Origin: Novosphingobium indicum
Lineage (GTDB): Bacteria > Pseudomonadota > Alphaproteobacteria > Sphingomonadales > Sphingomonadaceae
Length of the DNA: 64,000 bases
Direction: 5' to 3'
Assembly: GCF_014645195.1 (NCBI RefSeq)
Contig: NZ_BMLK01000008.1
Span: forward strand, 124,001 to 188,000
Each line of letters opens with the position of its first letter. The first letter of the stretch is position 1. The position numbers were made by a program, and so were the translations under genes. Positions 43,832 through 52,530 of this stretch are shown here, piece after piece. The notes below the pieces were generated by a model that saw only the letters and a program-made list of their open reading frames with translations, was not told where the DNA came from and did not search any database.

Positions 43832-44093
43832 CAAACCGCCCGTCCTGCACCAGCCCGTCCCGGCGCAGCGCGGCGCCGATCGCCAGCCCATCGTCCCAGA
43901 TCCGCGCAAACTCCGCCCCCAGCCGCGCGCGCAGGCGATAGGCCGACTGCCGGCTCATCCCCACCTCGCGCGCCGCTTTTGCGACCGACCCGCGTAAGGC
44001 CAGCACGCGCAGAAAGGCGAGGATCTTGTCGCGGGTCCAGCGGTATTCGGCGTTGGACCGGCGGGGCGATGAGGCGGGAGAGGAGCGGCGCAT
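43689..44093 (-). CDS. Helix-turn-helix protein with 7-residue C-terminal repeats
   Basis: A 134-residue protein. The N-terminal half has WTRDKILAFLRVLALRGSV followed by AKAAREVGMSRQSAYRLRARLG, a clear helix-turn-helix resembling transposase or Sigma70-region-4 folds. The C-terminal half is six 7-residue units of the type HGDTRSL / QGDTGGL / HGDTIAA. They come from the 21-bp DNA repeat; a 19-bp last unit brings TGA of GGTGAC into frame and ends the protein. ATG 44093 is chosen as the start of the conserved part. Role unknown; repeat expansion may change its tail length. Confidence 0.6.
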   Translation of the reverse strand: MRRSSPASSPRRSNAEYRWTRDKILAFLRVLALRGSVAKAAREVGMSRQSAYRLRARLGAEFARIWDDGLAIGAALRRDGLVQDGRFVREPHGDTRSLQGDTGGLQSDRFSAHGDTIAAQGDGFGRQGDNGGAR

Positions 44094-44329
44094 CCGCGCA
44101 GAATACCGCGCGGCGGGGCGTGTAGGAAAATGGTTTGGGGGGCAGCAGATCAGGCGTTGGCGTTTGGTTTGCGCCCGAGCCGGCCGTTCAGCTGCCAAAG
44201 CAGCAGGTTGAAGTTTGGCGTGCTAGAAAACGCCGCCTTTCGGGAATTGTGCAGGGGGGTGATGGAATTGTGCTCGCGACAAGGAAATATAGTCGTGAAG
44301 GTCGTCTTCTTGTGCATTATACAAAACCT

Positions 44330-45190
44330 ATGATCTTCATCAGAACGAAGACACGATTGGCTTCTGCGTATCGCCATTGGATGGCGCGGCGTGCAATTCA
44401 GCGAAGTATAAAGAATGTCCAGATGGGAACGCCCTGCGAAGTTATAGAGTTATTGATTGACAGCAATGTCCACTCTCACACAATCACCCACGAGACAGGC
44501 TGGGTCGTGACCGGCGAATCAAGATTTGGGTCAGCCGTCAGAGGAACGGGGTATGCGGCGAGGATTCCCGTCTACCCAAAGGGCTCGAAATCCGAGACAT
44601 ACGAGGACGTTTGCTATCTCGCCGCCATTGCTCAGCTGGCCAAGGTTGAAAGGGCAAAGCTCTGGACTTCACACCACCTGATACTTGAGCGGGACCCACA
44701 CCCTCGGGCGCGTTATGCAGACGTAGGTTGGTTTGATTTCAATCTCTTCGGTCGCAACGAATTGCCTAGTATTGATGGAGATCCGTACGACAAAATCCTT
44801 TCAGTCCCATTCTCGCCTCAAGCTTGGACGGCGCCCGCATTGAAGGATGTCTTGCAGCAGTCCCAAGATGAACTGTATTTGGCCCTCTTAAAAGTTATGG
44901 GTCCAACAAACTCCCAAGATGCTTGGCATATTCGAACAGCCGAGGTGCATGGTTTGTATTCCTTTCTGACTATGGACAAGAAATTGCTCAACATTGTCCA
45001 TAGTCAAAGAGATCGACCGGTTATGAAGAACCTAAAAACTAAGGTTATGTCTCCCAAAATGCTAGGAAAGGAGCTGGGGCTCAAGCCTATTGAGTTAAGG
45101 CACTTCGACCATGAAAGTTCTAGCTGGTTTGTAAGATCTGATTTAGATTGGGGAGGCGAACGTCGGCCAACTCGACGGCATCCGAAATAG
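44330..45190 (+). CDS. Unrecognised protein with PIN-nuclease-like motifs
   Basis: A protein of about 286 residues in a visibly AT-richer stretch. Near the N-terminus is ELLIDSNV (Asp44) and near residue 197 is QDAWHIRTAEVHGLYSFLTMDKKLL, giving Asp197 and T214-x-D216. That order (Asp ... Asp-x-x-(H)-x-x-x-A ... T-x-D) is the PIN-domain nuclease pattern, though the central part is longer than in VapC toxins and I do not recognise the family. No antitoxin-sized gene lies beside it. Start ATG 44330 is uncertain because the frame is open further upstream. Composition suggests recent transfer. Confidence 0.5.
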   Translation: MIFIRTKTRLASAYRHWMARRAIQRSIKNVQMGTPCEVIELLIDSNVHSHTITHETGWVVTGESRFGSAVRGTGYAARIPVYPKGSKSETYEDVCYLAAIAQLAKVERAKLWTSHHLILERDPHPRARYADVGWFDFNLFGRNELPSIDGDPYDKILSVPFSPQAWTAPALKDVLQQSQDELYLALLKVMGPTNSQDAWHIRTAEVHGLYSFLTMDKKLLNIVHSQRDRPVMKNLKTKVMSPKMLGKELGLKPIELRHFDHESSSWFVRSDLDWGGERRPTRRHPK

Positions 45191-45406
45191 AGATCCCCTG
45201 CCAAGGGAGGTATGCGATTTCATCATATGCAAGCCGCGCGGGTCGTCGCCTGCACTTTGTGCGGAGTGGGATGAAACATAAAACCTATAGGATTGAGAAA
45301 GCTTCAGAAACCCTCCCTGGCTAGGCTTTCTGGCATGGCCTTGCGACAGCAATTTGCGTAACAAATCCCTAAGTCGATTTTTTGCAACGGACCCGAAAAT
45401 GCGTGA

Positions 45407-45661
45407 TTAGCGCGGTAGGCGATAGCGCACAGTTAGGCTTGCCCCTTTGCCACTCGGCGGACTCGAAATGATTTCGTCTAATACACGACGTTCTTGTTCC
45501 ATCACCTGACAACAATTCGGCATCTGATGATTGCCCCCGGGATAGCCGCCGAGTTTTCGGTGGAGTTCGCCCGCATTGATATCAACAAACTGTAGGCCTT
45601 GAAGCTCTGCTGCGCGGAGGATTGCGCCTACCTCACTCCGAAACTCATCTGCCGTCGGCAT
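45407..45661 (-). CDS. Small hypothetical protein, possibly a detached nuclease-associated module
   Basis: An 84-residue protein: a helix with EFRSEVGAILRAAELQG, then VDINAGELHRKLGGYPG, a MPNCCQVM segment and a C-terminal SGKGASLTVRYRLPR. I recall similar modules alone or fused to HNH-type nucleases in other genomes, but cannot confirm that here. ATG 45661 has a GGG-type site upstream; ATG 45706 would add 15 basic residues with none. It faces the PIN-like gene, with 216 non-coding bases between them. Confidence 0.5.
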   Translation of the reverse strand: MPTADEFRSEVGAILRAAELQGLQFVDINAGELHRKLGGYPGGNHQMPNCCQVMEQERRVLDEIISSPPSGKGASLTVRYRLPR

Positions 45662-45754
45662 TGCTCGAATCCCTATATGCTTCCCCCTACGACGTTTTAT
45701 CGTCATTCTGGGAAACTGCCTACCGGCCCATTGCAGCCTTACTTTCTCCCCACC

Positions 45755-46471
45755 TCACCCATGAAACGCCACCGGCACCGTAAAGGTCAGTCCGGCGTCA
45801 TCTAGCTCCGCAGGCGGAGCCGGGAAGGGCGCGGCCTTGCGGACGGCTTGCAGCGCCAGCCGGTCGAGCAGGAACTGGCCACTCGAACCGGCAACTTCGG
45901 TCGAGACGAGCGCGCCCTGGCGGTCGATGCGGAAGCGGATGGTGACGGTGCCGGTTCCGCTCGCCCGGCGGGGACGGGCGGCGAGGATGCGGTGCCATAG
46001 CTGCTGGCGATAGGCGTCGAGGCGGTCGGCGTTCGGTGCTGGCCTGCCCGGTGGCGGCGCCATGGTCGGCGCGGCGGCGGGGAGCAGCGCCGGTTTCGGT
46101 TCGGGGAGCGTGGTCGCGGCGGTGTTCGCCGGTGGCGCGCCGCGTGGGGCTATCGGCAGCGGCGCGGGGTTGTCCTGCGGCGCGGGCCGTGTCGGGGCGA
46201 GGCTCGGCTTTTGCGCGGGCGGGGTATTCGACGGAGGCGGCGGCGGGGCCGTCTTTTGCGGTTTGGGCGTGATCGAGATCGATACGAGCGCGGGGTGGTT
46301 TCCCGAAGGCAGGAAATCGGGGCCCCGCATGGCGGCAACTACGCCGGCAAGCAGCAGGAGGTTCAGCAACAGGCTGCCTGCCAGCGCAGCGCCATGACGC
46401 GTGCGCGAGCCCCGGCCGGGGGCATAGCGGCCGGGGTCCCTGTCCGGGGGGGAGGCAGGGCGCACGCGCAT
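45755..46471 (-). CDS. TonB-family energy transducer
   Basis: A 238-residue TonB-type protein: N-terminal membrane helix (ALAGSLLLNLLLLAGVVAAM), a Pro/Ala-rich spacer spanning the periplasm, and a TonB C-terminal domain with RILAARPRRASGTGTVTIRFRIDRQGALVSTEVAGSSG. It starts two bases after the receptor stop, so it is co-translated with that receptor and probably energises it specifically. Confidence 0.9.
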   Translation of the reverse strand: MRVRPASPPDRDPGRYAPGRGSRTRHGAALAGSLLLNLLLLAGVVAAMRGPDFLPSGNHPALVSISITPKPQKTAPPPPPSNTPPAQKPSLAPTRPAPQDNPAPLPIAPRGAPPANTAATTLPEPKPALLPAAAPTMAPPPGRPAPNADRLDAYRQQLWHRILAARPRRASGTGTVTIRFRIDRQGALVSTEVAGSSGQFLLDRLALQAVRKAAPFPAPPAELDDAGLTFTVPVAFHG

Positions 46472-46473
46472 GA

Positions 46474-48627
46474 TCAGAACTTCGTGCTCACACCCAGATT
46501 GATCGACCGGCCGCGCCCGGCGACCGGGCGCAGCGTGCCGGTGCTGCGGTATTCGCCGATGGCCATGCCGCCGAGCGGCAGGTCATAGCCCTTGTCGAAC
46601 AGGTTCGCCGCCTCGACGCTCAGGCGCACACCGGCGAGCGTATAGGCCGCGCGCAGGTTTACGAGGGCGTAGGAGGCGGTCTCCGGTTCGTTGCGGCGCG
46701 GGTCTACGCGGTCCTTGCGGTCCACCCATTCGACTTCGCCGCCCAGTTCCAGCGCACCGGTGCGGTGGGCCACGCCCAGCTTCGCATTGAGCGGCATCTG
46801 GTGATAGAGCGGCAGGTCCTCGGTGAGGTTCTCGCCATGGACCCAGGCCAGCGACGCGGTGACAAGCGTGCCCTGTTCGCGCGTGCCCGAAACGACGGCC
46901 TCGCCCGAAACGTCGACACCGTAGAATTCGGCATCGAGGTTGGCGAACTGCAGCTGCACGAACGGGGTGGGCATACCCATCATGTCGCGCAGGACCTGCA
47001 CGTAGACCGCATCGATGTAGTCGTCGACGCGGGTGTAGTAGGGCGAGACCTTGAAGCTCAGCCCCGCCGCCGGGGCGAAGGACGCGGTGGCGCTGACGGT
47101 GTCGGCACTTTCGGGCTTGAGGTTCAGGTTGCCGACATAGCCGTTGCCGTCGCCGAACCAGCCGATCATCCGGCTCGCCATCGAGCCGCGGCCCCAGGTG
47201 TAGCGCTCGTAGATATTGGGCGAGCGGGTCTTGTGGGCATAGCCCAGCTCCAGCGCGAGGCTGTCGCTCGGCGCCCAGGTGAGGATGGCCGAACCGCTCC
47301 AGTTGTTGTCGTTGCGGCTGCGGTCGCTGGCGTTGAAGGCATTGGCCGCCATGACGTCGGCCATCTGCATCATCGACGTGCCGTAGGGCTGGACGTCGCC
47401 GGTGTTCATCTCGACCCGGTCATAGCGCACGCCGAACACGCCCGAGAGCGTTTCGGAGAACTGCGCCTGCCACTCGGCGTAGGCGCCGATGCGGTTGCGG
47501 TAGGCCTCGTTAACGTTCACGAAAGTGTTCGGGCCCATCATCATCGAGCCTTCGACCGGGGGCCAGTAATCGTCGAGCCACTGGTGGTTGTATTCCAGGC
47601 CGAACTTCGCGGTGTGGTTCGCGCTCACCGGGATCTGGAACTTCGCCGCGCTGGTGAAGGTGTGGACCTCGGTGTTCATCGGCATGTCGCCGGGAAGCTT
47701 GTCGGCGAGGAAGTTCATCTCGTGGTCGGTGTCGCGGTAGCTGGCCGACAGGTCGACGTCGCCCCAGTCGAACACGCCCCGGTAGCGGCCCTGCACGAAC
47801 CAGCTCTTGTTGGAGGTCATGTCCATCCACTGGTTGGCGAAGCCTTCGTAGGGGCTGAAGTGGTAGCCGCCCTTGATCTCCCACAGGCCCGCCGCGTTCT
47901 GCCAGGCGAGGGCGAGTGCATGGTCGGTCTTGGCGTATTCGGTCGAGAGCACCTCGCCCTTGCTGCCGCCGCCCTTGTAGTTGTCGGCCTGCGTGTAGGA
48001 GCCGGTGTAGGTGGCCGAGAGGTTGGTGCCCGCTGCGGTCAGCGTGACCGCGCCGCCGAAGCCGTCGCCGTTGGAGCGGTAGAAGGCCGAGGCCTCGCCC
48101 GTCAGCAGCAGCGTGCCGTCGGTGGAAAAGCGCGGTTCGGGCGCGGTGACGGAAATGACGCCGCCGATGTTGTCGCCGCCCATGCTCACCGGCGCGACGC
48201 CGGGCACGACCGTCACCGAGGCGATGGTCTGCGGCATCGTGTAGGACAGCGGCGAGTTCATGTCGTTGGGGCAGGCGGCGTCGATCGGCTGGCCGTCGAC
48301 CAGCACCGTGATGCGCTGTTCGGAGAGGCCGCGGATCGCCGGCATCGAGGAGAAACCGCCGCCGCCGTTGACGCTCACGCCGGGAATGGCGGTGAGAATG
48401 CCGGCGGTGTCACTAGAGGTTGCGTCGCCGGCGCGCAGGGTCTCGGCGGAAACACTGGTTTGCGAGAGCGTGGCGCCGGGCTGGACCTGTGCCGAAGTGT
48501 CGACATCGACGGTGGGCAGGGCGTTGTCCCCGTCCTGGGCATGGGCATTGGAGGCAAAGAAGACGCAGGTGGTCAGAAGGGCTGCGCGCAGGGCGCGGGT
48601 ATGCCTAAGGCGAATAAGTTGGGGCAT
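46474..48627 (-). CDS. OprC-like TonB-dependent copper receptor
   Basis: A 717-residue outer-membrane receptor with signal peptide (LLTTCVFFASNAHA), plug domain and beta-barrel. The plug has CPNDM at residues 119-123 and the barrel has HEM at 302-304, matching the C-x-x-x-M and H-x-M ligands that bind copper in Pseudomonas OprC, with similar spacing. It is also Met-rich (GSMMMG, SMMQM, DMMGM). Together with the DUF2946 gene upstream and its own TonB downstream this forms a copper-uptake cassette. Copper as substrate is an inference from these motifs. Confidence 0.85.
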   Translation of the reverse strand: MPQLIRLRHTRALRAALLTTCVFFASNAHAQDGDNALPTVDVDTSAQVQPGATLSQTSVSAETLRAGDATSSDTAGILTAIPGVSVNGGGGFSSMPAIRGLSEQRITVLVDGQPIDAACPNDMNSPLSYTMPQTIASVTVVPGVAPVSMGGDNIGGVISVTAPEPRFSTDGTLLLTGEASAFYRSNGDGFGGAVTLTAAGTNLSATYTGSYTQADNYKGGGSKGEVLSTEYAKTDHALALAWQNAAGLWEIKGGYHFSPYEGFANQWMDMTSNKSWFVQGRYRGVFDWGDVDLSASYRDTDHEMNFLADKLPGDMPMNTEVHTFTSAAKFQIPVSANHTAKFGLEYNHQWLDDYWPPVEGSMMMGPNTFVNVNEAYRNRIGAYAEWQAQFSETLSGVFGVRYDRVEMNTGDVQPYGTSMMQMADVMAANAFNASDRSRNDNNWSGSAILTWAPSDSLALELGYAHKTRSPNIYERYTWGRGSMASRMIGWFGDGNGYVGNLNLKPESADTVSATASFAPAAGLSFKVSPYYTRVDDYIDAVYVQVLRDMMGMPTPFVQLQFANLDAEFYGVDVSGEAVVSGTREQGTLVTASLAWVHGENLTEDLPLYHQMPLNAKLGVAHRTGALELGGEVEWVDRKDRVDPRRNEPETASYALVNLRAAYTLAGVRLSVEAANLFDKGYDLPLGGMAIGEYRSTGTLRPVAGRGRSINLGVSTKF

Positions 48628-48753
48628 TGAATATTCCTGAAAATCGCACGGTAAAGCGGCATCGTCCGGCCGACGCGAAGGCGCGCGGGTTCGGCGATGG
48701 GCTGCGTCACGGCACGTGCGGTGCGCTCACTCGGCGCAGGCAACGGGCCGGTT

Positions 48754-49155
48754 TCAGGAAAGGGCTGGCGGTCCTCGCAGCGGAGGCGTGAGAAAGCCGA
48801 TGCGCGGCAGGCACAGCTGCGCGACAGCGACGAAGCCGAGCGCCAGGATGAAGGCCAGCGCGATGAGCAGCAGGCCGTCGTCGGTGGCCGAGAGCGAATG
48901 CATCGAGAGCGCGGTGAAGGGGCAGTCCTTGGCCGCCTTGGCGTGGTCGCTGCCAGCATCCCCGGCCTTGCCCGGAATGGTCAGCTTCGAGAGCACCCGA
49001 TCGCCCTGGCTGCCGCAGATCTCGATGGTGATCGATGTGGAATTCGATCCCACCATGTAGCCGGCGGGCACGAACGCCTTCATCGCCAGCGCCAGCGCCA
49101 GGATCGTGGCCGCGACCGCGAGGTGCCGGCTCAGGAAGGCTCGAATCGAGTGCAT
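48754..49155 (-). CDS. DUF2946 family protein
   Basis: A 133-residue membrane protein. A hydrophobic N-terminus (LAVAATILALALAMKAFVPAGYM), the segment EICGSQG, a CPFTALS segment, a second hydrophobic helix and a C-terminal PPLRGPP are typical of DUF2946, a family repeatedly found beside copper-related genes. It is the first gene of the cassette with the OprC-like receptor and TonB. ATG 49155 is chosen as the start of the conserved part (MHSIRAFLSRH). Confidence 0.85.
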   Translation of the reverse strand: MHSIRAFLSRHLAVAATILALALAMKAFVPAGYMVGSNSTSITIEICGSQGDRVLSKLTIPGKAGDAGSDHAKAAKDCPFTALSMHSLSATDDGLLLIALAFILALGFVAVAQLCLPRIGFLTPPLRGPPALS

Positions 49156-49266
49156 CTGGAAGCGCCCGTATCGCCCTTCACCGCATAAGTCATCGATTTG
49201 AATCAAAACATCGCGAGGCGGGTGCGCTGCGTCGACAGTCCGCTGGAGCCGCGATCAATGCCGCAA

Positions 49267-50511
49267 TCAGTGCATAGCCAGAACGAGATTGCGGACCTGC
49301 GGATAGACCTGCTTTTCCCACTTCGAACCCGAAAACACGCCGTAGTGGCCGACGCCGGGCTGCAGATGATGGCGCTTCAGGTGCGGGCGCAGGCTGGTGC
49401 ACAACAGGTGCGCCGCTGCGGTCTGGCCCACCGCGCAGATGTCGTCGCGCTCGCCTTCGACCGTGAGCAGCGCTGTCTTGCGGATCGCGCCGCAATCGAC
49501 GGTGCGGCCGCGGTGGGTCAGTTCGCCCCTGGCGAGCAGCGCGCGCTGGAACACCTTGTCGATGGTTTCCAGGTAGAACTCTGCCGTAAGGTCGAGCACG
49601 GCGAGATATTCGTCGTAGAAATCGATGATCTTCGAGGCCTCGGCTTCCTCGATGTCCGCGATGTGCTGGTAGAGCTTGCGGAACTGGCCGACGTGGCGGC
49701 CCATATTCATCGACATGAAGGCCATGAGCTGGATGAAGCCGGGATAGACTTTCCGTCCCGCACCCTTGTAGCGCCACGGCACGGTGTGGATGAGATTGGC
49801 CTCGAACCAGTCGTAGGACTGGCCGATCGCCAGCTCGTTGACGACGGTCGGCGATTCGCGCGTGTCGATCGGGCCGCCCATCAGCGTCATCGTGCGCGGC
49901 TGGCACGGATCCTCGTTCTGCGCCATAACAGCCACGGCAGCGAGTGCCGGCACGCAAGGCTGGCACACGGCGAGCAGATGGGCGCCGCGCCCCGCTTCCG
50001 CATCGCCGATCTCCTGCAGGAACCGAATGATGTAGTCGACGTAGTCATCCAAGCCGAATTCACCGGCGGACAAGGGCACGTCGCGGGCATTCTTCCAGTC
50101 GGTGATATAGACGTCATGGTCGCGCAGCAGCGTTTCCACGGTATTGCGCAGCAGCGTCGCGAAGTGCCCCGACAGTGGTGCGACCACGAGAATTTTCGGT
50201 TGCGGTGCAGTAACTTCCGGCTTGGCGAAATGCAGCAGGTCGCCGAAAGGCATGTCGAGCGCCACTTCCTCGCGGACGTCTACCATGGCGTTCCCGCAGA
50301 GCACTTCGGTGATGTTGTAAGGCGGGCGCCGGTGGGTGATCTTGGACTTTTCGAACACTTCGGCGAGCGCAAAGAAGCGGCGCGCGAAGGGCATGGCGTC
50401 TGCATCGCCCAGAAAACGGTCGCGAAATCCGGTAGCCGCGCGTGCTGTAATCCGCGCGGGTTCCATCAGATCGCAATAGGCCTGATATGCCTGATAGAGC
50501 ACGTGCAACAT
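49267..50511 (-). CDS. phaZ: Intracellular polyhydroxyalkanoate depolymerase
   Basis: A 414-residue enzyme that breaks down stored polyhydroxyalkanoate granules. It opens MLHVLYQAYQAYCDLMEPAR as the family does, has APLSGHFATLLR, TDWKNARDVPLS, a nucleophile region LLAVCQPCVPALAA with Cys, and a C-terminal PGVGHYGVFSGSKW with the catalytic His. Length is typical. It is alone here, with no phaC nearby. It is divergent from the GST gene. Confidence 0.94.
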   Translation of the reverse strand: MLHVLYQAYQAYCDLMEPARITARAATGFRDRFLGDADAMPFARRFFALAEVFEKSKITHRRPPYNITEVLCGNAMVDVREEVALDMPFGDLLHFAKPEVTAPQPKILVVAPLSGHFATLLRNTVETLLRDHDVYITDWKNARDVPLSAGEFGLDDYVDYIIRFLQEIGDAEAGRGAHLLAVCQPCVPALAAVAVMAQNEDPCQPRTMTLMGGPIDTRESPTVVNELAIGQSYDWFEANLIHTVPWRYKGAGRKVYPGFIQLMAFMSMNMGRHVGQFRKLYQHIADIEEAEASKIIDFYDEYLAVLDLTAEFYLETIDKVFQRALLARGELTHRGRTVDCGAIRKTALLTVEGERDDICAVGQTAAAHLLCTSLRPHLKRHHLQPGVGHYGVFSGSKWEKQVYPQVRNLVLAMH

Positions 50512-50627
50512 TCCTCCGACCGGCCAAATCCGCCTCGATTCATGAAAGGCAGATCGATTGGGCTGGATTCATGCTGCGCTGCATCATAAGCTGATGCAAG
50601 CAAAAGACGGCAATGGAGGTGAAGTCG

Positions 50628-51308
50628 ATGTCCGGCAAGGCTGACCTTGGGGCAACCATCGGGGCGACGCTCACGATTTCCAGCAAGACCTATTCGGCAT
50701 GGTCGCTGCGTGGCTGGCTATTGTGCAAGCTGGCCGGGCTCGATGTCGCCGAGCAACAGGTCGCCAACGACGCGGCCAATCGGGCCGAACTGTTGCTGCT
50801 GTCCCCGTCCGTGCTGGTTCCGCGCCTCAGCTACATGGGCGCGAGCGTATGGGATACGCTCGCGATCGCGGAATTTCTCAACGAACAGTTTCCCGATGCG
50901 CATATGCTGCCGGCCGAGCCGATTGCCCGCGCGCACTGCCGGTCCATTTCGGGCGAGATCCACTCGGGGTTCACCAACCTGCGTTCGGCGCTGCCAATGA
51001 ACCTGAAAGTGCGGCACGCTTCATTCCCGGTCTTTTCCGGCGCCCGGCCGGACATCGAACGGATCGAGGCGATCTGGAACGAGTGCATGGAGCGTTATGG
51101 CGGACCGTTCCTGTTCGGCGAAAAGCCGACGGTGGCCGATGCCATGTATGCGCCGGTCGCGACGCGCTTCATCAGCTATGCCGTGGCGGTGTCGCCGGTG
51201 AGCGAGGCCTACTGCCAGACCATCGCCGAGTGGGAGCCGATGAAGGAATGGGCTGCCGCTGCACGCGCCGAGCCCGAGGAGATGGAAGAACTCGACGTCG
51301 AGTTCTGA
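50628..51308 (+). CDS. Glutathione S-transferase family protein
   Basis: A 226-residue GST: an N-terminal thioredoxin-like domain with TISSKTYSAWSLRGWLLCKLAGL, and a helical C-terminal domain with GPFLFGEKPTVADAMYAPVATRF, the conserved GST N-capping motif. GGAGGTG lies six bases before ATG 50628; an upstream ATG at 50613 is less likely. Substrate unknown. Confidence 0.9.
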   Translation: MSGKADLGATIGATLTISSKTYSAWSLRGWLLCKLAGLDVAEQQVANDAANRAELLLLSPSVLVPRLSYMGASVWDTLAIAEFLNEQFPDAHMLPAEPIARAHCRSISGEIHSGFTNLRSALPMNLKVRHASFPVFSGARPDIERIEAIWNECMERYGGPFLFGEKPTVADAMYAPVATRFISYAVAVSPVSEAYCQTIAEWEPMKEWAAAARAEPEEMEELDVEF

Positions 51309-51396
51309 TCCGTCTGGCTTCGTTTCCGGCGAACGCGACCGTGTTTGCCCGTCGCGCTTCCGGAAACCTCTTGCCTTGTCCCGAACAGGAAAGTGA

Positions 51397-51422
51397 CCCG
51401 GCGGACCTTAGTGCCCGCCGGG
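51397..51422 (-). terminator. Hairpin after the flagellin gene
   Basis: CCCGGCGG pairs with CCGCCGGG around a 10-base loop, between the GST and flagellin stops. Only a weak T-run (CACTTTCC) follows on the flagellin strand. Confidence 0.5.
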
Positions 51423-51455
51423 TGCTTTCGGGACCTGGTGTGGTCTCGCTGGGGA

Positions 51456-52280
51456 TTACTTCAGCAGGCTTAGGACGTTCTGCTGGGCCTGGTTGGCCTG
51501 AGCGAGCATCGCTGTGGAAGCCTGCGAGAGAATCTGCGACTTCGCCATTGCGGTGGTCTCTTCCGAGTAATCCGCGTCCTGGATCCGCGAACGTGCGTCC
51601 GAGAGGTTCGTCACGTTGCTGGTGAGGTTGGTAATTGCCGATTCGAGGCGATTCTGGCCGGCGCCGAGCGTAGCACGGGTCGCGTTCACTTCGTCCAGAG
51701 CGGCATCGACGTTGTCGAGCGTGGTCTGGGCAGCGGCAAGCGAGGAAACGTCGAGAGCCGAAGCATCGATGTTGGTGCCGTCGATGGCGCTCGAGGTCAG
51801 CGTTACGGTTTCGCCCGAGTTCGCACCGGTCTGGATGTCGAAAGTGACGTCCGTGCCCGAGGTGGTCGAGAAGAGCGTGTTGCCGTTGAAAGTGGTCTGC
51901 GACAGGACGTCGTCGATCTGCTGCGTGAGAGCGGAGACTTCCGACTGCATCGCGGCGCGGTCAGTGTCCTGGTAGGTGCCCGAGGAGGACTGGACGGCCA
52001 GTTCGCGAACGCGCTGGAGCATGTTGGTAACTTCCGAGAGGGCACCGTCTGCTGTCTGGGCGAGCGAGATGCCATCGTTTGCGTTACGTATGCCCTGGTT
52101 CATACCCTTGATGAGCGAGGTCATCGAAGTGGCGATGGCGAGGCCAGCCGCGTCGTCCTTGGAAGAGTTAATGCGTTTGCCGGTCGAAAGGCGCTCCATC
52201 GAAGTCGCGAGAGCCTTGTTGGCAGAGATGGAAGCATTCGAAGCGCGAATGGCGCTGATGTTCGTGTTGATAACAGCCAT
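51456..52280 (-). CDS. Flagellin
   Basis: A 274-residue flagellin. The N-terminal D0/D1 part (MAVINTNISAIRASNA, ERLSTGKRINSSKDDAAGLAIA) and C-terminal part (DARSRIQDADYSEETTAMAKSQIL, ending QNVLSLLK) are canonical; the variable centre is short. It self-assembles outside the cell into the filament. No other flagellar gene is present in the window, so it is a detached flagellin locus. GGGGAA precedes the ATG. Confidence 0.97.
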   Translation of the reverse strand: MAVINTNISAIRASNASISANKALATSMERLSTGKRINSSKDDAAGLAIATSMTSLIKGMNQGIRNANDGISLAQTADGALSEVTNMLQRVRELAVQSSSGTYQDTDRAAMQSEVSALTQQIDDVLSQTTFNGNTLFSTTSGTDVTFDIQTGANSGETVTLTSSAIDGTNIDASALDVSSLAAAQTTLDNVDAALDEVNATRATLGAGQNRLESAITNLTSNVTNLSDARSRIQDADYSEETTAMAKSQILSQASTAMLAQANQAQQNVLSLLK

Positions 52281-52344
52281 GATTAATTCCCCAGTTTTCA
52301 GTCGCTTGGGAGCGCCTATAGGGAGCGCCCTTCGGACAAGGATG

Positions 52345-52370
52345 AGAACGGCCGCTGTTCACCAGCTTTA
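52345..52370 (-). promoter_or_regulatory. Possible sigma-28-type promoter of flagellin
   Basis: On the flagellin strand TAAAG is followed, with 14 bases between TAAA and it, by GCCGTTCT, close to the sigma-28 consensus TAAA-N15-GCCGATAA. It ends 65 bases upstream of the ATG. The match is imperfect. Confidence 0.3.
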
Positions 52371-52530
52371 AGGGATTATTGCGATTTTGGTAAATTCTAT
52401 GACCGTCCGGAGACCACGATTTGTGAAAAAATCGCGTAATTCCGTGGGTTTCGTTTTGTCGCCCTTGATTGAAGAAAAAAACGCCCGCATCCCCTGAGTT
52501 TGTCTTTCGCACACTAGGAACTGCGCGTTC

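Noticed and set aside
45143..45364. Minus-strand frame of 73 codons between the PIN-like gene and the small module
   Set aside because: No ribosome-binding site, overlaps the PIN-like gene, and no conserved character in the peptide.
46765..48630. Long plus-strand open frame opposite the OprC-like receptor
   Set aside because: Shadow of a clear receptor gene; the peptide is Val/Gly/His-rich without recognisable structure.
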